Of a DNA stretch of 64,000 bases, positions 36,710 through 45,617 are shown piece after piece. The stretch comes from Acidianus infernus (GTDB taxonomy: Archaea; Thermoproteota; Thermoprotei_A; Sulfolobales; Sulfolobaceae). The stretch's first letter is position 1. Each line of letters begins with the position of its first letter. Both the position numbers and the translations under genes were made by a program. The notes under the pieces were generated by a model. That model searched no databases, was not told the DNA's origin, and saw only the letters and a program-made list of their open reading frames with translations. Location: positions 1,338,001-1,402,000 of the forward strand of contig NZ_WFIY01000004.1 in the NCBI RefSeq assembly GCF_009729545.1, read 5' to 3'.

Positions 36710-38184
36710 ATGATCTCTATATCCGAAATTCCTTCTTCTTTTTCGAATTCTAGTCTTCCTATTTTTACCTTTATTTTATGTCCAGGGTTTGGAGAAGTAC
36801 CTACAATAACCTCTTTTATCCTACCTTCTCTCACTATAGTAAGCTTAGTAGAATCTTTAACTTCTAATTTGGACTTGCCGTTAAATCCTATTATCTGATC
36901 TCCAGGAATCAATCCAGCTAAATCCGCAGGAGAATTATCCTCCACATATGTTATAGTCTTGTCCTTTAGCATTATGCCATAATAAGGCTTCCCTCTATCT
37001 ATAAATTCTATGTACGCATCGTCTTTTAATTGCTCAAGAATTTTCACTGCAGGGCCGTATACAAGGTCTTCTATATCGATCTCATATTTTCCCTTTAAAA
37101 CTCTGTTTAAATCGTCGAAGGAATAAATTCTTTTTTCCTGATAAATTTCCTTAAACAAGTCATCTATTCTTTTCCCCTTCTTTGACATTTCTAAATCAAC
37201 GTATAAGGCTAAGGCTAAACCTCCATCATAATATGAAATTGAGGAGTTTAAGAAATTCTCGTCTTGCCTATAATATTTTATCCATGTAGTAAATGAAGAT
37301 TCTGCTAAGCTTGTCCTTTTAGCTCCAGGGAAAGTTAACTTAGATAAAGAGTTTGCCACATACTTTAATGCATCTTTCCTATCGATAACTCCTGCCCTTA
37401 ATGAAATTATTACCGCCATGTAGTCAGTAAAACCTTCAGCAAACCACAAAAGCGATGTATAAACCTCTTTCTCGTAATTATGCTTAAGATCTGCTGGAAT
37501 GAGTCTCTTAACATTCCAACGATGGAAATATTCGTGAGCAAATAAAGTTGCGAGCTTTTCTCTATCCCAGCTAACTACTATTGCTGAGGAGTTTGAGTGC
37601 TCTATCCCTCCCAATTCCTTATCGGACCTCCTAAAGTGAAAAATATAATTATCTTCATCTCCTAGAATTTTATCCGCCTCACTAACGATCCTCCTTATCA
37701 TCTCAACGTCTAAGTCGTCTATTGTAGAAACAACGTGCTTATCGTCTATTTTTAGTACCTTTAAATAAGGGGAAGCCTCTATTGGAGAATCAGCAAACTC
37801 ATCATAATTATCAGCACAGTACATTCCATCTTTCTTCTCGAGAGAAGTGGATATTTTCCAGTTAGGAGGCAAATCTAGCTTTACACAATACTCTTCATTA
37901 ATTTCCTGAAAAGGGAAAACTGCTGGCGGATTAATAAAAATATAGTCGAGTGTAGAAATAGCTTCCCTTTGATCTTTGCTTACTGCATAAATCAAATACC
38001 TAAAATTGTCCTTTACATAAAATCTATTCTTTGATATTCTAATTCCTTCAATTTCTACAATATTTCTTTCTAGCTCTCTTATTACATAAGACCCAGGAAC
38101 ATAAGTAGGAAAAACTACGACTCCTTCTCTTCCTTTGGCTAAAATTTCAAAATAACGATTCCTAGGTTTTACTTCAAATATCAT
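36706..38184 (-). CDS. M61 family glycyl aminopeptidase-like with PDZ domain
   Basis: This 492-residue metallopeptidase has an N-terminal beta-sandwich (about residues 1-160), a catalytic domain with the HEYFHRWNVKRL zinc motif (HExxH) and the downstream WFAEGFTDYMA helix carrying the third zinc ligand Glu. A C-terminal PDZ domain follows (about 400-480, YGIMLKDKTITYVEDNSPAD and GLIPGDQIIGFNG). This is the normal M61 order. Family members remove N-terminal Gly or Ala from peptides. There is no signal peptide, so it is cytoplasmic. Confidence 0.9.
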   Translation of the reverse strand: MIFEVKPRNRYFEILAKGREGVVVFPTYVPGSYVIRELERNIVEIEGIRISKNRFYVKDNFRYLIYAVSKDQREAISTLDYIFINPPAVFPFQEINEEYCVKLDLPPNWKISTSLEKKDGMYCADNYDEFADSPIEASPYLKVLKIDDKHVVSTIDDLDVEMIRRIVSEADKILGDEDNYIFHFRRSDKELGGIEHSNSSAIVVSWDREKLATLFAHEYFHRWNVKRLIPADLKHNYEKEVYTSLLWFAEGFTDYMAVIISLRAGVIDRKDALKYVANSLSKLTFPGAKRTSLAESSFTTWIKYYRQDENFLNSSISYYDGGLALALYVDLEMSKKGKRIDDLFKEIYQEKRIYSFDDLNRVLKGKYEIDIEDLVYGPAVKILEQLKDDAYIEFIDRGKPYYGIMLKDKTITYVEDNSPADLAGLIPGDQIIGFNGKSKLEVKDSTKLTIVREGRIKEVIVGTSPNPGHKIKVKIGRLEFEKEEGISDIEII

Positions 38185-38226
38185 TAGAAATGAAGAAGAA
38201 TAGAAGAAAATAACTTTATGCAGACT

Positions 38227-38288
38227 AGAGAGGGTAGTAGTGTTTCCCTTGAAGGGTATATGATTCCTTAAGCCTGTTACGCCACGGA
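38227..38288. repeat. Dispersed repeat family A, copy 3
   Basis: GTTTCCCTTGAAGGGTATAT followed by GATTCCTTAAGCCTGTTACGCCACGG matches the copies at 437 and 10755. The GTGGCGTAA on the opposite strand supplies the last codons and the TAA of the transporter at 38277-39326, so the repeat overlaps the 3' end of a gene. Confidence 0.6.
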
Positions 38289-39326
38289 TAAACGCCTAAC
38301 CAGTAGTGCATTTGGTCTCTTAACGCTCATTACTAAAAGGATAACCATTGATAAGGCAGTAAATAGTGACGCCAAGAACTTAATATCGAAGGAACTTATT
38401 ACAGGAACTGCAACTCCTCCTAATGCTGCAGTATTCAAAGCTATTCCCATATTTCTTGCAGATGCTCCATAAGAGGCTGCTAATCTTGGCGCTATGGAAT
38501 TAATTCCTAAACCAAAGGCAGTGAAAACTACTAGAACGTAAGGGGAACCGGTGAGGAAAAATGTGACTCCGCTTATTGCTGAAGTCATTGTATAAAGTAA
38601 CGCGGTTCTAGTTTCACCTAATAGTGAAGATATTACTGGGACGAAAATGTACATTGGTATTGCTGCTATATAACCTATTATTAGCCAAATTATTCCTCCT
38701 TGATTTTCAACAATCGCAGGGGCTAACTGCAATGCAAACGCTGGCTCAAAGGAGAAGAAGAATATTAAAATTGAAGATATTGAAGGTATTCCGAGCCTTC
38801 CTACTTCAACTGAGAATATACTTACCCTCTTGTATAACATAGAGAAAGGTAAAGTTATTGCTCCGCTTAATGCAATCAATTGCCATTCTCCTAAAGCTAA
38901 GTAAGAGAAAGCCCCGCCTATCCATCCGAAAGCCCAACCACTCATTGTCAAAGCAATTATTAACCTATTTCCAGATCTTACTGCTTGTTCAACTGCTAAA
39001 GAAGTAGCAATCCCAAACGCAACGCCAACTAATAACCTTAAAAGTATCAATACGGGAACGCTTAAAGTACTACTTCCTATTGATAATATTCCTAAAGCTA
39101 TCATTGAAGATAGGAAAGTTAACCTAGATCCTAGGATTGCAACAATTCTTTGGTAAAGCAAAGATCCGATAACTCTTCCTCCAAAAGGTATAGACACTAT
39201 TAAAAATCCTAACCATGCTGGTAATTCAAATTGTTTCACAGTAAATGCTGGAGCTATCATTACGTAAGTGGCTAAAGTATAAGCTATAAATGAAGTAACA
39301 CCGTTAAACGTCTTGCTTATACTCAT
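38277..39326 (-). CDS. MFS transporter, compact, 3' end inside a repeat
   Basis: A 349-residue multi-pass protein of about 11 helices with MFS-like architecture. It has GGRVIGSLLYQRIVAILGSR in loop 2-3 and LLRLLVGVAFGIATSLAVEQ in helix 4. It is short for MFS (typically 400). Its C-terminal codons and stop lie within dispersed repeat copy 38227-38288, so the original C-terminus may have been replaced or trimmed by the insertion. The substrate is unknown. It lies divergent from a second MFS gene (39544). Confidence 0.75.
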   Translation of the reverse strand: MSISKTFNGVTSFIAYTLATYVMIAPAFTVKQFELPAWLGFLIVSIPFGGRVIGSLLYQRIVAILGSRLTFLSSMIALGILSIGSSTLSVPVLILLRLLVGVAFGIATSLAVEQAVRSGNRLIIALTMSGWAFGWIGGAFSYLALGEWQLIALSGAITLPFSMLYKRVSIFSVEVGRLGIPSISSILIFFFSFEPAFALQLAPAIVENQGGIIWLIIGYIAAIPMYIFVPVISSLLGETRTALLYTMTSAISGVTFFLTGSPYVLVVFTAFGLGINSIAPRLAASYGASARNMGIALNTAALGGVAVPVISSFDIKFLASLFTALSMVILLVMSVKRPNALLVRRLSVA

Positions 39327-39543
39327 ACGGGTCGATATATAGTATTCTAGTAATTAAATATAAGCATTACCTACGTAATGTATAAACAAAAATAGATAAC
39401 TTAGATTAATAATTATCATTATTATCATCTTATCCCACTATGTCGTATTTTAAGTTATTTTTCTACAATTAGATTAAAAACTGTTAATCTATTTTCAACA
39501 GATTGAAAGATAATTTTTTAAATATATGCCGAAGCCTTTTAAT

Positions 39544-40743
39544 ATGAGTGAAAGACCGGTCTCCAACTATGTTGGTTCTTATATATCGTGGATTATGGAT
39601 TCTTATGACCTAGGGGCAGTAGTTATAACTTCAACTCTACTAGAAAAGTTGTTCTACCCGACTTTGGGAACATTAGGTGCAGTATTACCAATAGTTTTCA
39701 CAGTATTATTTAGACCTTTAGGCGGTTTTATTTTTGGCTATATAGCTGATAAATATGGAAGGAAAAGAACATTAATATTTACAGTTTTAGGATATTCGTT
39801 GTCTATAGGAATAACTTCAATTTTACCTACTTATTATCAAATAGGAATTTTAGCTTCAATTCTCCTATCATTACTTAGAATCTTACAAGGAATATTTATA
39901 GGAGGAGACGTATCCTCAAGCTTCACTACTGCAATGGAAAGCGTTAGGAAAATGAGGGGATTATTTGGTGGAATAATGCAATCTGGAACTTTAGTTGGAT
40001 TTGTCGTAGTAGACCTCCTTTTCGCTTATTTTGCTAGTATACCTAACCTTGCAGCTGATAGTTGGAGATATATTTTCGCTATCGGTGTTTTGCCTGCGGC
40101 ACTTGCAGTATTCATAAGATCTAGGATGACAGAACCTAAAATATACGTTGAGAGCAAGAAAGATGACCCAATTAAGGGTTTGAAACCATTACGGCAGACT
40201 ATACTTGTTATGATAGGATTCTGGATAATGATTTATGCAGGACCACAATTCGCTCCAGTATTCTTTGGAGAATACATTCACTTAACCCAAGCAGAAATTG
40301 GCAAGTATGCATTTTATATGAATTTAGCAGGAATACCCGCAATGATAATAGCGGGAGGAATTTCCGACTTTTTAGGGAGAAAATTTACGGGAATCGGATA
40401 TGTCTTGTTAGCAACAATAGGTGCAGGAATTTTCTATTTTAGTGGTTTCTCGCTATTTACAGTCATACTCTTCGGATTCTTAATAAATTTCCCTTCAGCG
40501 TTAACTCCAGCGTATTTAGCAGAAAGGTTCAAGACTTTTAGTAGAGCTACTGGAGTAGGATTTTCCTATAATGGAGCTTTCATAGCTGCAGGTTTTAGTC
40601 AATTGTTTATATCTTTAGTTTCTGCTAGACTTCCATTAAATGCTTCAGCTTTCAGTATTTTAACTCTTGGTTCAATTATTGCAATTTTGGGATTAGCCTT
40701 AGGGCCAGAAACGTTAAAGAATAACGAATTAACAATGTATTAA
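39544..40743 (+). CDS. MFS transporter (metabolite:H+ symporter-like)
   Basis: A 12-helix transporter of about 399 residues resembling MHS/SHS family members. It has ADKYGRKRTLIFTVLG in loop 2-3, LRILQGIFIGGDVSSSFTTA in helix 4 and SDFLGRKFTGIGYV in loop 8-9. I prefer ATG 39544 (MSERPVSNY) over 39526: a TATA-like TTTTTTAAATATA at 39510-39522 is about 27 bases from 39544 and directly abuts 39526. It lies 150 bp upstream of doxDA on the same strand. A role in moving sulfur-oxidation products such as tetrathionate or sulfate is only an inference from position. Confidence 0.8.
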   Translation: MSERPVSNYVGSYISWIMDSYDLGAVVITSTLLEKLFYPTLGTLGAVLPIVFTVLFRPLGGFIFGYIADKYGRKRTLIFTVLGYSLSIGITSILPTYYQIGILASILLSLLRILQGIFIGGDVSSSFTTAMESVRKMRGLFGGIMQSGTLVGFVVVDLLFAYFASIPNLAADSWRYIFAIGVLPAALAVFIRSRMTEPKIYVESKKDDPIKGLKPLRQTILVMIGFWIMIYAGPQFAPVFFGEYIHLTQAEIGKYAFYMNLAGIPAMIIAGGISDFLGRKFTGIGYVLLATIGAGIFYFSGFSLFTVILFGFLINFPSALTPAYLAERFKTFSRATGVGFSYNGAFIAAGFSQLFISLVSARLPLNASAFSILTLGSIIAILGLALGPETLKNNELTMY

Positions 40744-40815
40744 CATTAATGTATAAATGTATACATTTTTGCACTAGATTTTCTTGATTTTTTTAGAATA
40801 TATAAATAAAGTTCC

Positions 40816-40840
40816 ATGACTTTAAACGTTTTAAAGTTAT
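40816..40840 (+). promoter_or_regulatory. Palindrome in doxDA promoter region, candidate operator
   Basis: ATGACTTTAAA-CGT-TTTAAAGTTAT: 11-base arms with one mismatch around CGT, ending just before the TATA-like TTTTTAATATT (40853-40863). It is symmetric enough for a dimeric regulator. It lies in the 40744-40892 spacer between the MFS gene and doxD. Confidence 0.45.
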
Positions 40841-40892
40841 AAAAAGATAACCTTTTTAATATTAGTAAACAAATATACATTTTGGTGGTAAG

Positions 40893-41447
40893 ATGTCTGG
40901 AAAACAATCAGAGGAGTTCAAAAGAACTGAGAAAATGACAAGGATGGAGTACTTATTCCCAGTAAGATTTGCAGTAGGCTGGATGTTCTTAGATGGAGGA
41001 TTAAGAAAGGCCGTATTAAAGCCTGCAAAGTTGGATCCAAATTCTGCATCTTTCGTAGGAGGGAAATTAGTAAACTTCTTGCCACATGCAGGACCTTTTA
41101 AAGGATTCTTATTAATGACCTTAGAAAACAGATCACTTGACGTAACTTTCCTAACGGTCTTTAGCTATATCGAAATAATAGCCGGATTATTTATTATCAT
41201 AGGTCTTTTAACTAGGTTAGCAGCACTTGGAGCACTAGCAATGTCTGTAGGTTTTGCACCAGCTTACTGGTTAGGTTCAACTTGCGAAGACGAATGGCAG
41301 ATAGGAGCACTATTAACTGCAGGTTCAATAACACTAATGTTAACTGCTGCGGGAAGAGTTTGGGGATTGGATTACTTCCTATATAAGAAACTAGGGGATA
41401 GGCCTATTGCTAACGTGCCTATACTCAAGTGGATTAAATTGTGGTGA
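40893..41447 (+). CDS. doxD: Thiosulfate:quinone oxidoreductase subunit DoxD
   Basis: DoxD is the larger, membrane subunit of TQO. It oxidises thiosulfate to tetrathionate with caldariella quinone as acceptor, feeding the aa3-type terminal oxidase. The 184-residue protein has four helices and the family stretches FPVRFAVGWMFLDGGLRK, LENRSLDVTFLTVFSYIEII and LLTRLAALGALAMSVGFAPA. A GGTGGT Shine-Dalgarno-like stretch (40884-40889) lies three bases before the ATG, fitting a leadered mRNA. doxA follows, with its ATG five bases past the doxD stop. SOR (19.7 kb) makes thiosulfate nonenzymatically from its products, so the two enzymes link functionally. Confidence 0.95.
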   Translation: MSGKQSEEFKRTEKMTRMEYLFPVRFAVGWMFLDGGLRKAVLKPAKLDPNSASFVGGKLVNFLPHAGPFKGFLLMTLENRSLDVTFLTVFSYIEIIAGLFIIIGLLTRLAALGALAMSVGFAPAYWLGSTCEDEWQIGALLTAGSITLMLTAAGRVWGLDYFLYKKLGDRPIANVPILKWIKLW

Positions 41448-41452
41448 TTAAA

Positions 41453-41959
41453 ATGGAGAGAGTAACAATAATTGGTATAATATTCTCAATTTTAGTAGTT
41501 GGCTGGATATTAGCTACGGGTCAGTGGGCTTACGGTAATGTTGTAGGACCTTTAGTTAACCACTCAAAGATACCTCTATTGAAAATTACTTATGTTTCGG
41601 CTTATGAGAATTCAAAAGGAACATATTTGATATTGAATATCACTGACTGCTGCGGACCAGATGCATATCCTGCATCAGCACCAATAATGGAAATTTGCAA
41701 CTCAACGTGGCACGTATTCTTATACTCCTACAATATATCTAACGATACGGTCAAGGTAATACAAGCACCTTGGAATGAGAATAAGAAAGATTACACAAAT
41801 TGGTACAGTGGCTTCGTAGTAATATTAGGTAGCGAAGCACAGTTCCAGTTACAATTGCCATTCCATTTGTCTCCTGGAACATACCACATAAAGCTATTCA
41901 CCCCTGCAGTGTCATCAAAGGTTTTAGCAAAACAGACTGCTACATTCACAATAAGTTAA
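41453..41959 (+). CDS. doxA: Thiosulfate:quinone oxidoreductase subunit DoxA
   Basis: DoxA is the smaller TQO subunit: one N-terminal helix (IIGIIFSILVVGWILATGQW, about residues 5-24) and an exposed beta-rich domain with the ITDCCGPDAYPASAP segment and a third cysteine in EICNSTW. The frame could begin at GTG 41441 or 41444, but ATG 41453 is preceded at good spacing by GGTGA (41443-41447), so I prefer it. A pyrimidine-rich run follows the stop (41963-41995). Order, overlap-like spacing and homology with Acidianus doxDA make the assignment firm. Confidence 0.93.
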   Translation: MERVTIIGIIFSILVVGWILATGQWAYGNVVGPLVNHSKIPLLKITYVSAYENSKGTYLILNITDCCGPDAYPASAPIMEICNSTWHVFLYSYNISNDTVKVIQAPWNENKKDYTNWYSGFVVILGSEAQFQLQLPFHLSPGTYHIKLFTPAVSSKVLAKQTATFTIS

Positions 41960-41962
41960 GCT

Positions 41963-41995
41963 ATTTTTTCTTCTTTTCTTTTTATTCGTTTTTCT
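41963..41995 (+). terminator. Pyrimidine-rich terminator after doxA
   Basis: TTTTTTCTTCTTTTCTTTTT begins a few bases after the doxA stop and continues as further T runs, the usual archaeal termination signal without a hairpin. Confidence 0.55.
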
Positions 41996-42053
41996 ATAGA
42001 TTAAAGTTTTAAACTGTAGAAAATGTTAAATTATTTACGACAAATTTCTTTTT

Positions 42054-42377
42054 ATGAAAGTTTCGATTTATCCAGAAAAGGACTCATTAGAGATGTGCTT
42101 TGAAGGATCTACAATAAAAATGTTTCTTGTAGGAAATGAACTTCACATAGCTGAGGAAGTAACTTATGAAGTTAGTACTGGAGAAGTTTTATCTAAAATC
42201 CAAATTGTAATTAAGGACGGTAAAGCATACTTGCAATCGCCCTTTGGGTTAAACGAGATTTCTGCTCCAGAAAATATTTTTAAGGGAATAAGAGCAGTAC
42301 TGGAAGAGATAAAAGAGAAACATAAAGCTCTTTATGACAAATTTTATAGGTTTATTCCTACTTCAACAGCATTATAG
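42054..42377 (+). CDS. Conserved-looking small cytoplasmic protein, unknown
   Basis: A 107-residue protein of predicted alpha/beta type: KVSIYPEKDSLEMCF, an EVSTGEVLSKIQIVIKDGKA middle and a C-terminal helix AVLEEIKEKHKALYDKF. It has no membrane segment and no recognisable motif. A TATA-like stretch about 26 bases upstream suggests leaderless transcription. Its position directly behind doxDA may hint at a sulfur link, but nothing in the protein shows this. Its 3' end overlaps the convergent gene by 6 bp. Confidence 0.5.
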   Translation: MKVSIYPEKDSLEMCFEGSTIKMFLVGNELHIAEEVTYEVSTGEVLSKIQIVIKDGKAYLQSPFGLNEISAPENIFKGIRAVLEEIKEKHKALYDKFYRFIPTSTAL

Positions 42378-43001
42378 TATATAATTAGTTAGATCTGTTA
42401 TTGCTAATGACTCGTCTTCGTATCCCTTGTAGAATACTATAACGATCTCGTTACCAGAATATCCTATAGAAAATTGATAACAGTTTATAGAAGCTATAAA
42501 CGCATTGCTGCTTATATTATGAAAGCTTAGTGCTATTACCTTACTATTGTCCTTAAATGCAGTATATATTGTATTATAAATATTTTTAGGTTCCATGGTC
42601 GACGTGTAATTTAATATGATAATTGAGAGTGTCTGATTTCCATTATAAAATGTTGTAAAATTAATATTTCTAAGCTCAACCTCTATTATTCCAAGGTATT
42701 TACTTATTGTGGGATTAATGAGCGTGAAGTTTCCAGAACTAACATTATCCGTAGTGCCGTTATAAAAATGAATTATATAATATGACTTTTCTGGTTCTAC
42801 ATAGCCTGAAAGACTATTATTCTCATTCCACTTTCCTCCAAAATATTTATCTACTATTTGAGAATTAACTACTATAACACTATTTATAGAGGTGTTATTT
42901 GTCATATTAAGGTAAGGTAGTAACATGAATGCTAAAGTAAATGCTATAACAACTAGTATAAGGCTTATTATCATTCTAAGCTTTACAGTTCTGTATTTCA
43001 T
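42372..43001 (-). CDS. Membrane-anchored exported protein, unknown
   Basis: A 209-residue protein with an N-terminal basic end and one helix (MIISLILVVIAFTLAFMLLP, residues 9-28), followed by an extracytoplasmic domain with about ten N-x-S/T sequons and a single cysteine. The layout is typical of glycosylated surface lipoprotein-like proteins in Sulfolobales. I do not recognise a family. It is a single-gene unit on the minus strand between two plus-strand small genes. Confidence 0.5.
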   Translation of the reverse strand: MKYRTVKLRMIISLILVVIAFTLAFMLLPYLNMTNNTSINSVIVVNSQIVDKYFGGKWNENNSLSGYVEPEKSYYIIHFYNGTTDNVSSGNFTLINPTISKYLGIIEVELRNINFTTFYNGNQTLSIIILNYTSTMEPKNIYNTIYTAFKDNSKVIALSFHNISSNAFIASINCYQFSIGYSGNEIVIVFYKGYEDESLAITDLTNYIL

Positions 43002-43079
43002 AATACTGATCTAGAATCATAAATTATAAAACTCTTCAAAACATGAACGAATATAACTCTCTTTTAAATATCATATATT

Positions 43080-43331
43080 ATGGAGGAAGCAATAGGCCTT
43101 GCAAAAATTGGTAAACCTTTAACTGCAATGCTTTTAATAAAATCTTACGTTCAGGAAAAGATTGATGAAGGAAAAGATATTAATAAAATGGATAAAATTT
43201 GTAAAGACTTAATCTCAGCAATTTTAGCTACTCCATCAATAAATGACGAAAGCTGGAGAGTTTTCGTACCTTCTCCTTCATTAGAAGAAATTGAGGCAGT
43301 TGTTCAAAAAGTAAAGGAATGCTTAGGTTAA
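43080..43331 (+). CDS. Small helical protein, unknown
   Basis: An 83-residue soluble protein with two or three helices (EEAIGLAKIGKPLTAMLLIK at the start, EEIEAVVQKVKECLG at the end). It has no cofactor or catalytic motif apart from two cysteines. It converges on the molybdoenzyme gene with a 9-bp overlap. It could be a regulatory or accessory peptide for the adjacent sulfite-oxidase-like enzyme, but that is only proximity. Confidence 0.45.
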   Translation: MEEAIGLAKIGKPLTAMLLIKSYVQEKIDEGKDINKMDKICKDLISAILATPSINDESWRVFVPSPSLEEIEAVVQKVKECLG

Positions 43332-43949
43332 AATTGGTCTTCTAGGCAAATGATGTTTACCTCCTTGTCCTTTAAACCTCTCTTCTTCCCACACATTTCC
43401 TCTCTCATTATAGCCTCTTTCTTCCCAATAACCATCCACGTATCTGGAAGTAAACTCTATTTCAGTTAACCATTTTGCGCTCTTCCAACCGTAAAGGTGA
43501 GGCATAAAAGGCCTTGCAGGGAATCCTTGTTCTATACTTAATGGTTTGCCATTAATTTTCAAAGCTATTATTGAATCCTCGGCTAGCGCATCTTCCTTAG
43601 GAACTACTGAAGTATATCCATCTAGAGAGTAAAATATTACCCATTTTGCTTCCTCTTTTACTTTTGCCTTCTCGACTAAAGTTTTTATTTTAACTCCTTC
43701 CCAGTAAACGTCCTTTACGCTCCATCCAGTTACGCAATGGAAATCTCTTGTATATCTAGTATCTATCATTGTTAAGAGTTGATCGTAAGTATATTCTATA
43801 GGGTTTTCAACTAGACCAGAAATTTTTAGTCTATATTGCTGGATGTTAACTTCTGGAACTCCTAATGCCGCATAATATATAAACTTCTTGATGTATCTTT
43901 GTCCAGGCGGTATTTGAGTTTGCATAAATACTATATCCTTTAACGGCAT
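43323..43949 (-). CDS. Sulfite-oxidase-like molybdopterin-dependent oxidoreductase
   Basis: This 208-residue protein holds the oxidoreductase molybdopterin-binding domain. The Moco-ligating cysteine is in RDFHCVTGWSVKDVYWEGV, with the flanking RLKISGLVENPIEYTYDQL, the substrate-side SLDGYTSVVPKEDAL and RPFMPHLYGWKSAKWLTEIE. It lacks a haem domain, a dimerisation domain and a Tat signal, so it is a cytoplasmic small form. Such proteins can oxidise sulfite or act as other sulfur/nitrogen oxide reductases. Sulfite is a direct SOR product and doxDA lies 2 kb away, so a sulfite-oxidising role is attractive but unproven. Confidence 0.85.
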   Translation of the reverse strand: MPLKDIVFMQTQIPPGQRYIKKFIYYAALGVPEVNIQQYRLKISGLVENPIEYTYDQLLTMIDTRYTRDFHCVTGWSVKDVYWEGVKIKTLVEKAKVKEEAKWVIFYSLDGYTSVVPKEDALAEDSIIALKINGKPLSIEQGFPARPFMPHLYGWKSAKWLTEIEFTSRYVDGYWEERGYNERGNVWEEERFKGQGGKHHLPRRPILT

Positions 43950-44039
43950 TTAAGAATATGTTAGAATAATTATTATACATTGCCGTTTATTTTAGCATAG
44001 CCGTGTCAATCTTTTTACCTCAAATAGAATTATTTCCTT

Positions 44040-44870
44040 ATGATTTTTACTGACAGACTAACCAAGATTTATAAGGACGGAACGAGAGCTTTAGACGAAC
44101 TTAGCATTACTCTGGATGGAAAAATTTCGTGCATATTAGGTAGAAATGGAGCTGGAAAAACTACTTTGATCAGAATTCTTTCTACTCAGCTTTTGCCTAC
44201 TTCCGGCAAGGCATTAATAGAAGGGTTTGACGTAGTTAAAGATGTAAAGAAAGTAAGGAAAATAATAGCGAGCATTCCGCAAGAAGCTTCACCCATGGGA
44301 ATAGCTTCACCTTTAGAGCATGTAACCATGTATTTGACAGCGAGAGGATTTTCAATCTCTGAAGCGTTAAGAACTGCTAAATACGTACTTAAAGAAGTTG
44401 GATTAGGAGATGTAATGGATAAACCTACTGATGAGTTGTCGGGAGGTATGAAAAGAAAAGTTTTCGTGGCTATGGCAATAGCCTCCAATGCGGATGTCGT
44501 ATTTTTAGATGAGCCTACTACGGGTTTAGATCCAATTTCTAGATTAGAAGTCTGGTCAGCTATTAAGCAAATGAAGTCAAAGATAATTTTAACAACTCAC
44601 TATATGGAAGAAGCGGAAGAGCTTTGCGAGAAAATAGCAATTATAAACAAAGGAAAGCTGGTAGAATATGGAACTGTTGAGGATTTATTATCTCCATTAA
44701 GGGGTAAGGTAAGGGTAGAAGGAAAAGGAGACATAAGAGTTGGCAATCTAAGTATTTCTTACGTCGATGAAGAAGAAGCGAAGAAACTTGTGGGAAAAGG
44801 AGTAATAATAAAACCGATAAGCCTAGAAGATATTATGATAATAAAGGGGTTATATTATGAGGAAGAGTGA
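44040..44870 (+). CDS. ABC exporter ATP-binding protein
   Basis: A 276-residue ABC-2 type ATPase with Walker A GRNGAGKTTL, Q-loop IPQEASPMG, signature DELSGGMKRKV, Walker B VVFLDEPTTGLDP and switch LTTHYMEEAEELCEK. It is followed with a 14-bp overlap by a permease gene (44857). ATPases of this group drive export of drugs, lipids or peptides. Together with the next pair (45618-47355) and the MMPL gene it forms a five-gene plus-strand run, probably one functional cluster. Confidence 0.88.
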   Translation: MIFTDRLTKIYKDGTRALDELSITLDGKISCILGRNGAGKTTLIRILSTQLLPTSGKALIEGFDVVKDVKKVRKIIASIPQEASPMGIASPLEHVTMYLTARGFSISEALRTAKYVLKEVGLGDVMDKPTDELSGGMKRKVFVAMAIASNADVVFLDEPTTGLDPISRLEVWSAIKQMKSKIILTTHYMEEAEELCEKIAIINKGKLVEYGTVEDLLSPLRGKVRVEGKGDIRVGNLSISYVDEEEAKKLVGKGVIIKPISLEDIMIIKGLYYEEE

Positions 44871-45579
44871 CTTTATTCTAGCGTTTGCCTGGTTTTACGG
44901 TTACTCTAACATAAGAAGAGCGCCAATTTACATTTTAGCCTACCTTTCTCTGCCTTTATCCTTGCTTTTCTTCATTTACATGATATCTAAAGGCGAGCTC
45001 CTTGCTTACGGTATACTGGGTGGGTTAATTTCTGTAATAGTATCTAACTCAATCTCATTAATAGGAGATTTTGCCTTCCTAAGGTTGCAGTTGAGGTTAC
45101 AAGACCTATTAGTAGCAACTGAAATAGGCCCAATGGATTATATACTAGGGCTGACTTTAGGAAATTTCATATTCACTTTACCCGGATTACTGGTTTACAT
45201 CATCATGGGTTTAATCTTTCATGTCTTCTCTGCTCTTCAATTACTTGCTATTCTAGGAATATCTGGCATACTGCTTATATCAACTACGTCGCTCTCAATA
45301 ACTCTGGCTAGCTTAATAAAACATACTAGACATTCTTGGGGATTATCAACTTTCCTCTCGTTAATCTTTACAATACTTCCTCCTCTTTATTATCCGTATT
45401 CAATACTTCCAAGAGATATACTATATGCCTTGATGTTATCTCCTTCAACACCAGCGTCTATGATAATTCAAGGGTTGTTAAACCTACAGAAGATGAACTT
45501 GCTGGCAGTAGCAGTATTTATCTTAGAGAGCATAGTCTTTATATCATTACCTAGATATGCTATGAAATGGAGGGAATAA
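44857..45579 (+). CDS. ABC-2 type permease
   Basis: A 240-residue integral protein with six predicted helices (about residues 20-40, 48-68, 95-120, 125-150, 160-180 and 210-230). It has the ABC-2 layout in which the cytoplasmic loop after helix 2 contacts the ATPase (AFLRLQLRLQDLLVATEIGP). The partner ATPase gene overlaps its start, so coupling is likely. Substrate unknown. Confidence 0.8.
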   Translation: MRKSDFILAFAWFYGYSNIRRAPIYILAYLSLPLSLLFFIYMISKGELLAYGILGGLISVIVSNSISLIGDFAFLRLQLRLQDLLVATEIGPMDYILGLTLGNFIFTLPGLLVYIIMGLIFHVFSALQLLAILGISGILLISTTSLSITLASLIKHTRHSWGLSTFLSLIFTILPPLYYPYSILPRDILYALMLSPSTPASMIIQGLLNLQKMNLLAVAVFILESIVFISLPRYAMKWRE

Positions 45580-45617
45580 CACAAGAATAAAAATTCCTAA
45601 ATGCAATGTTATTTTAC

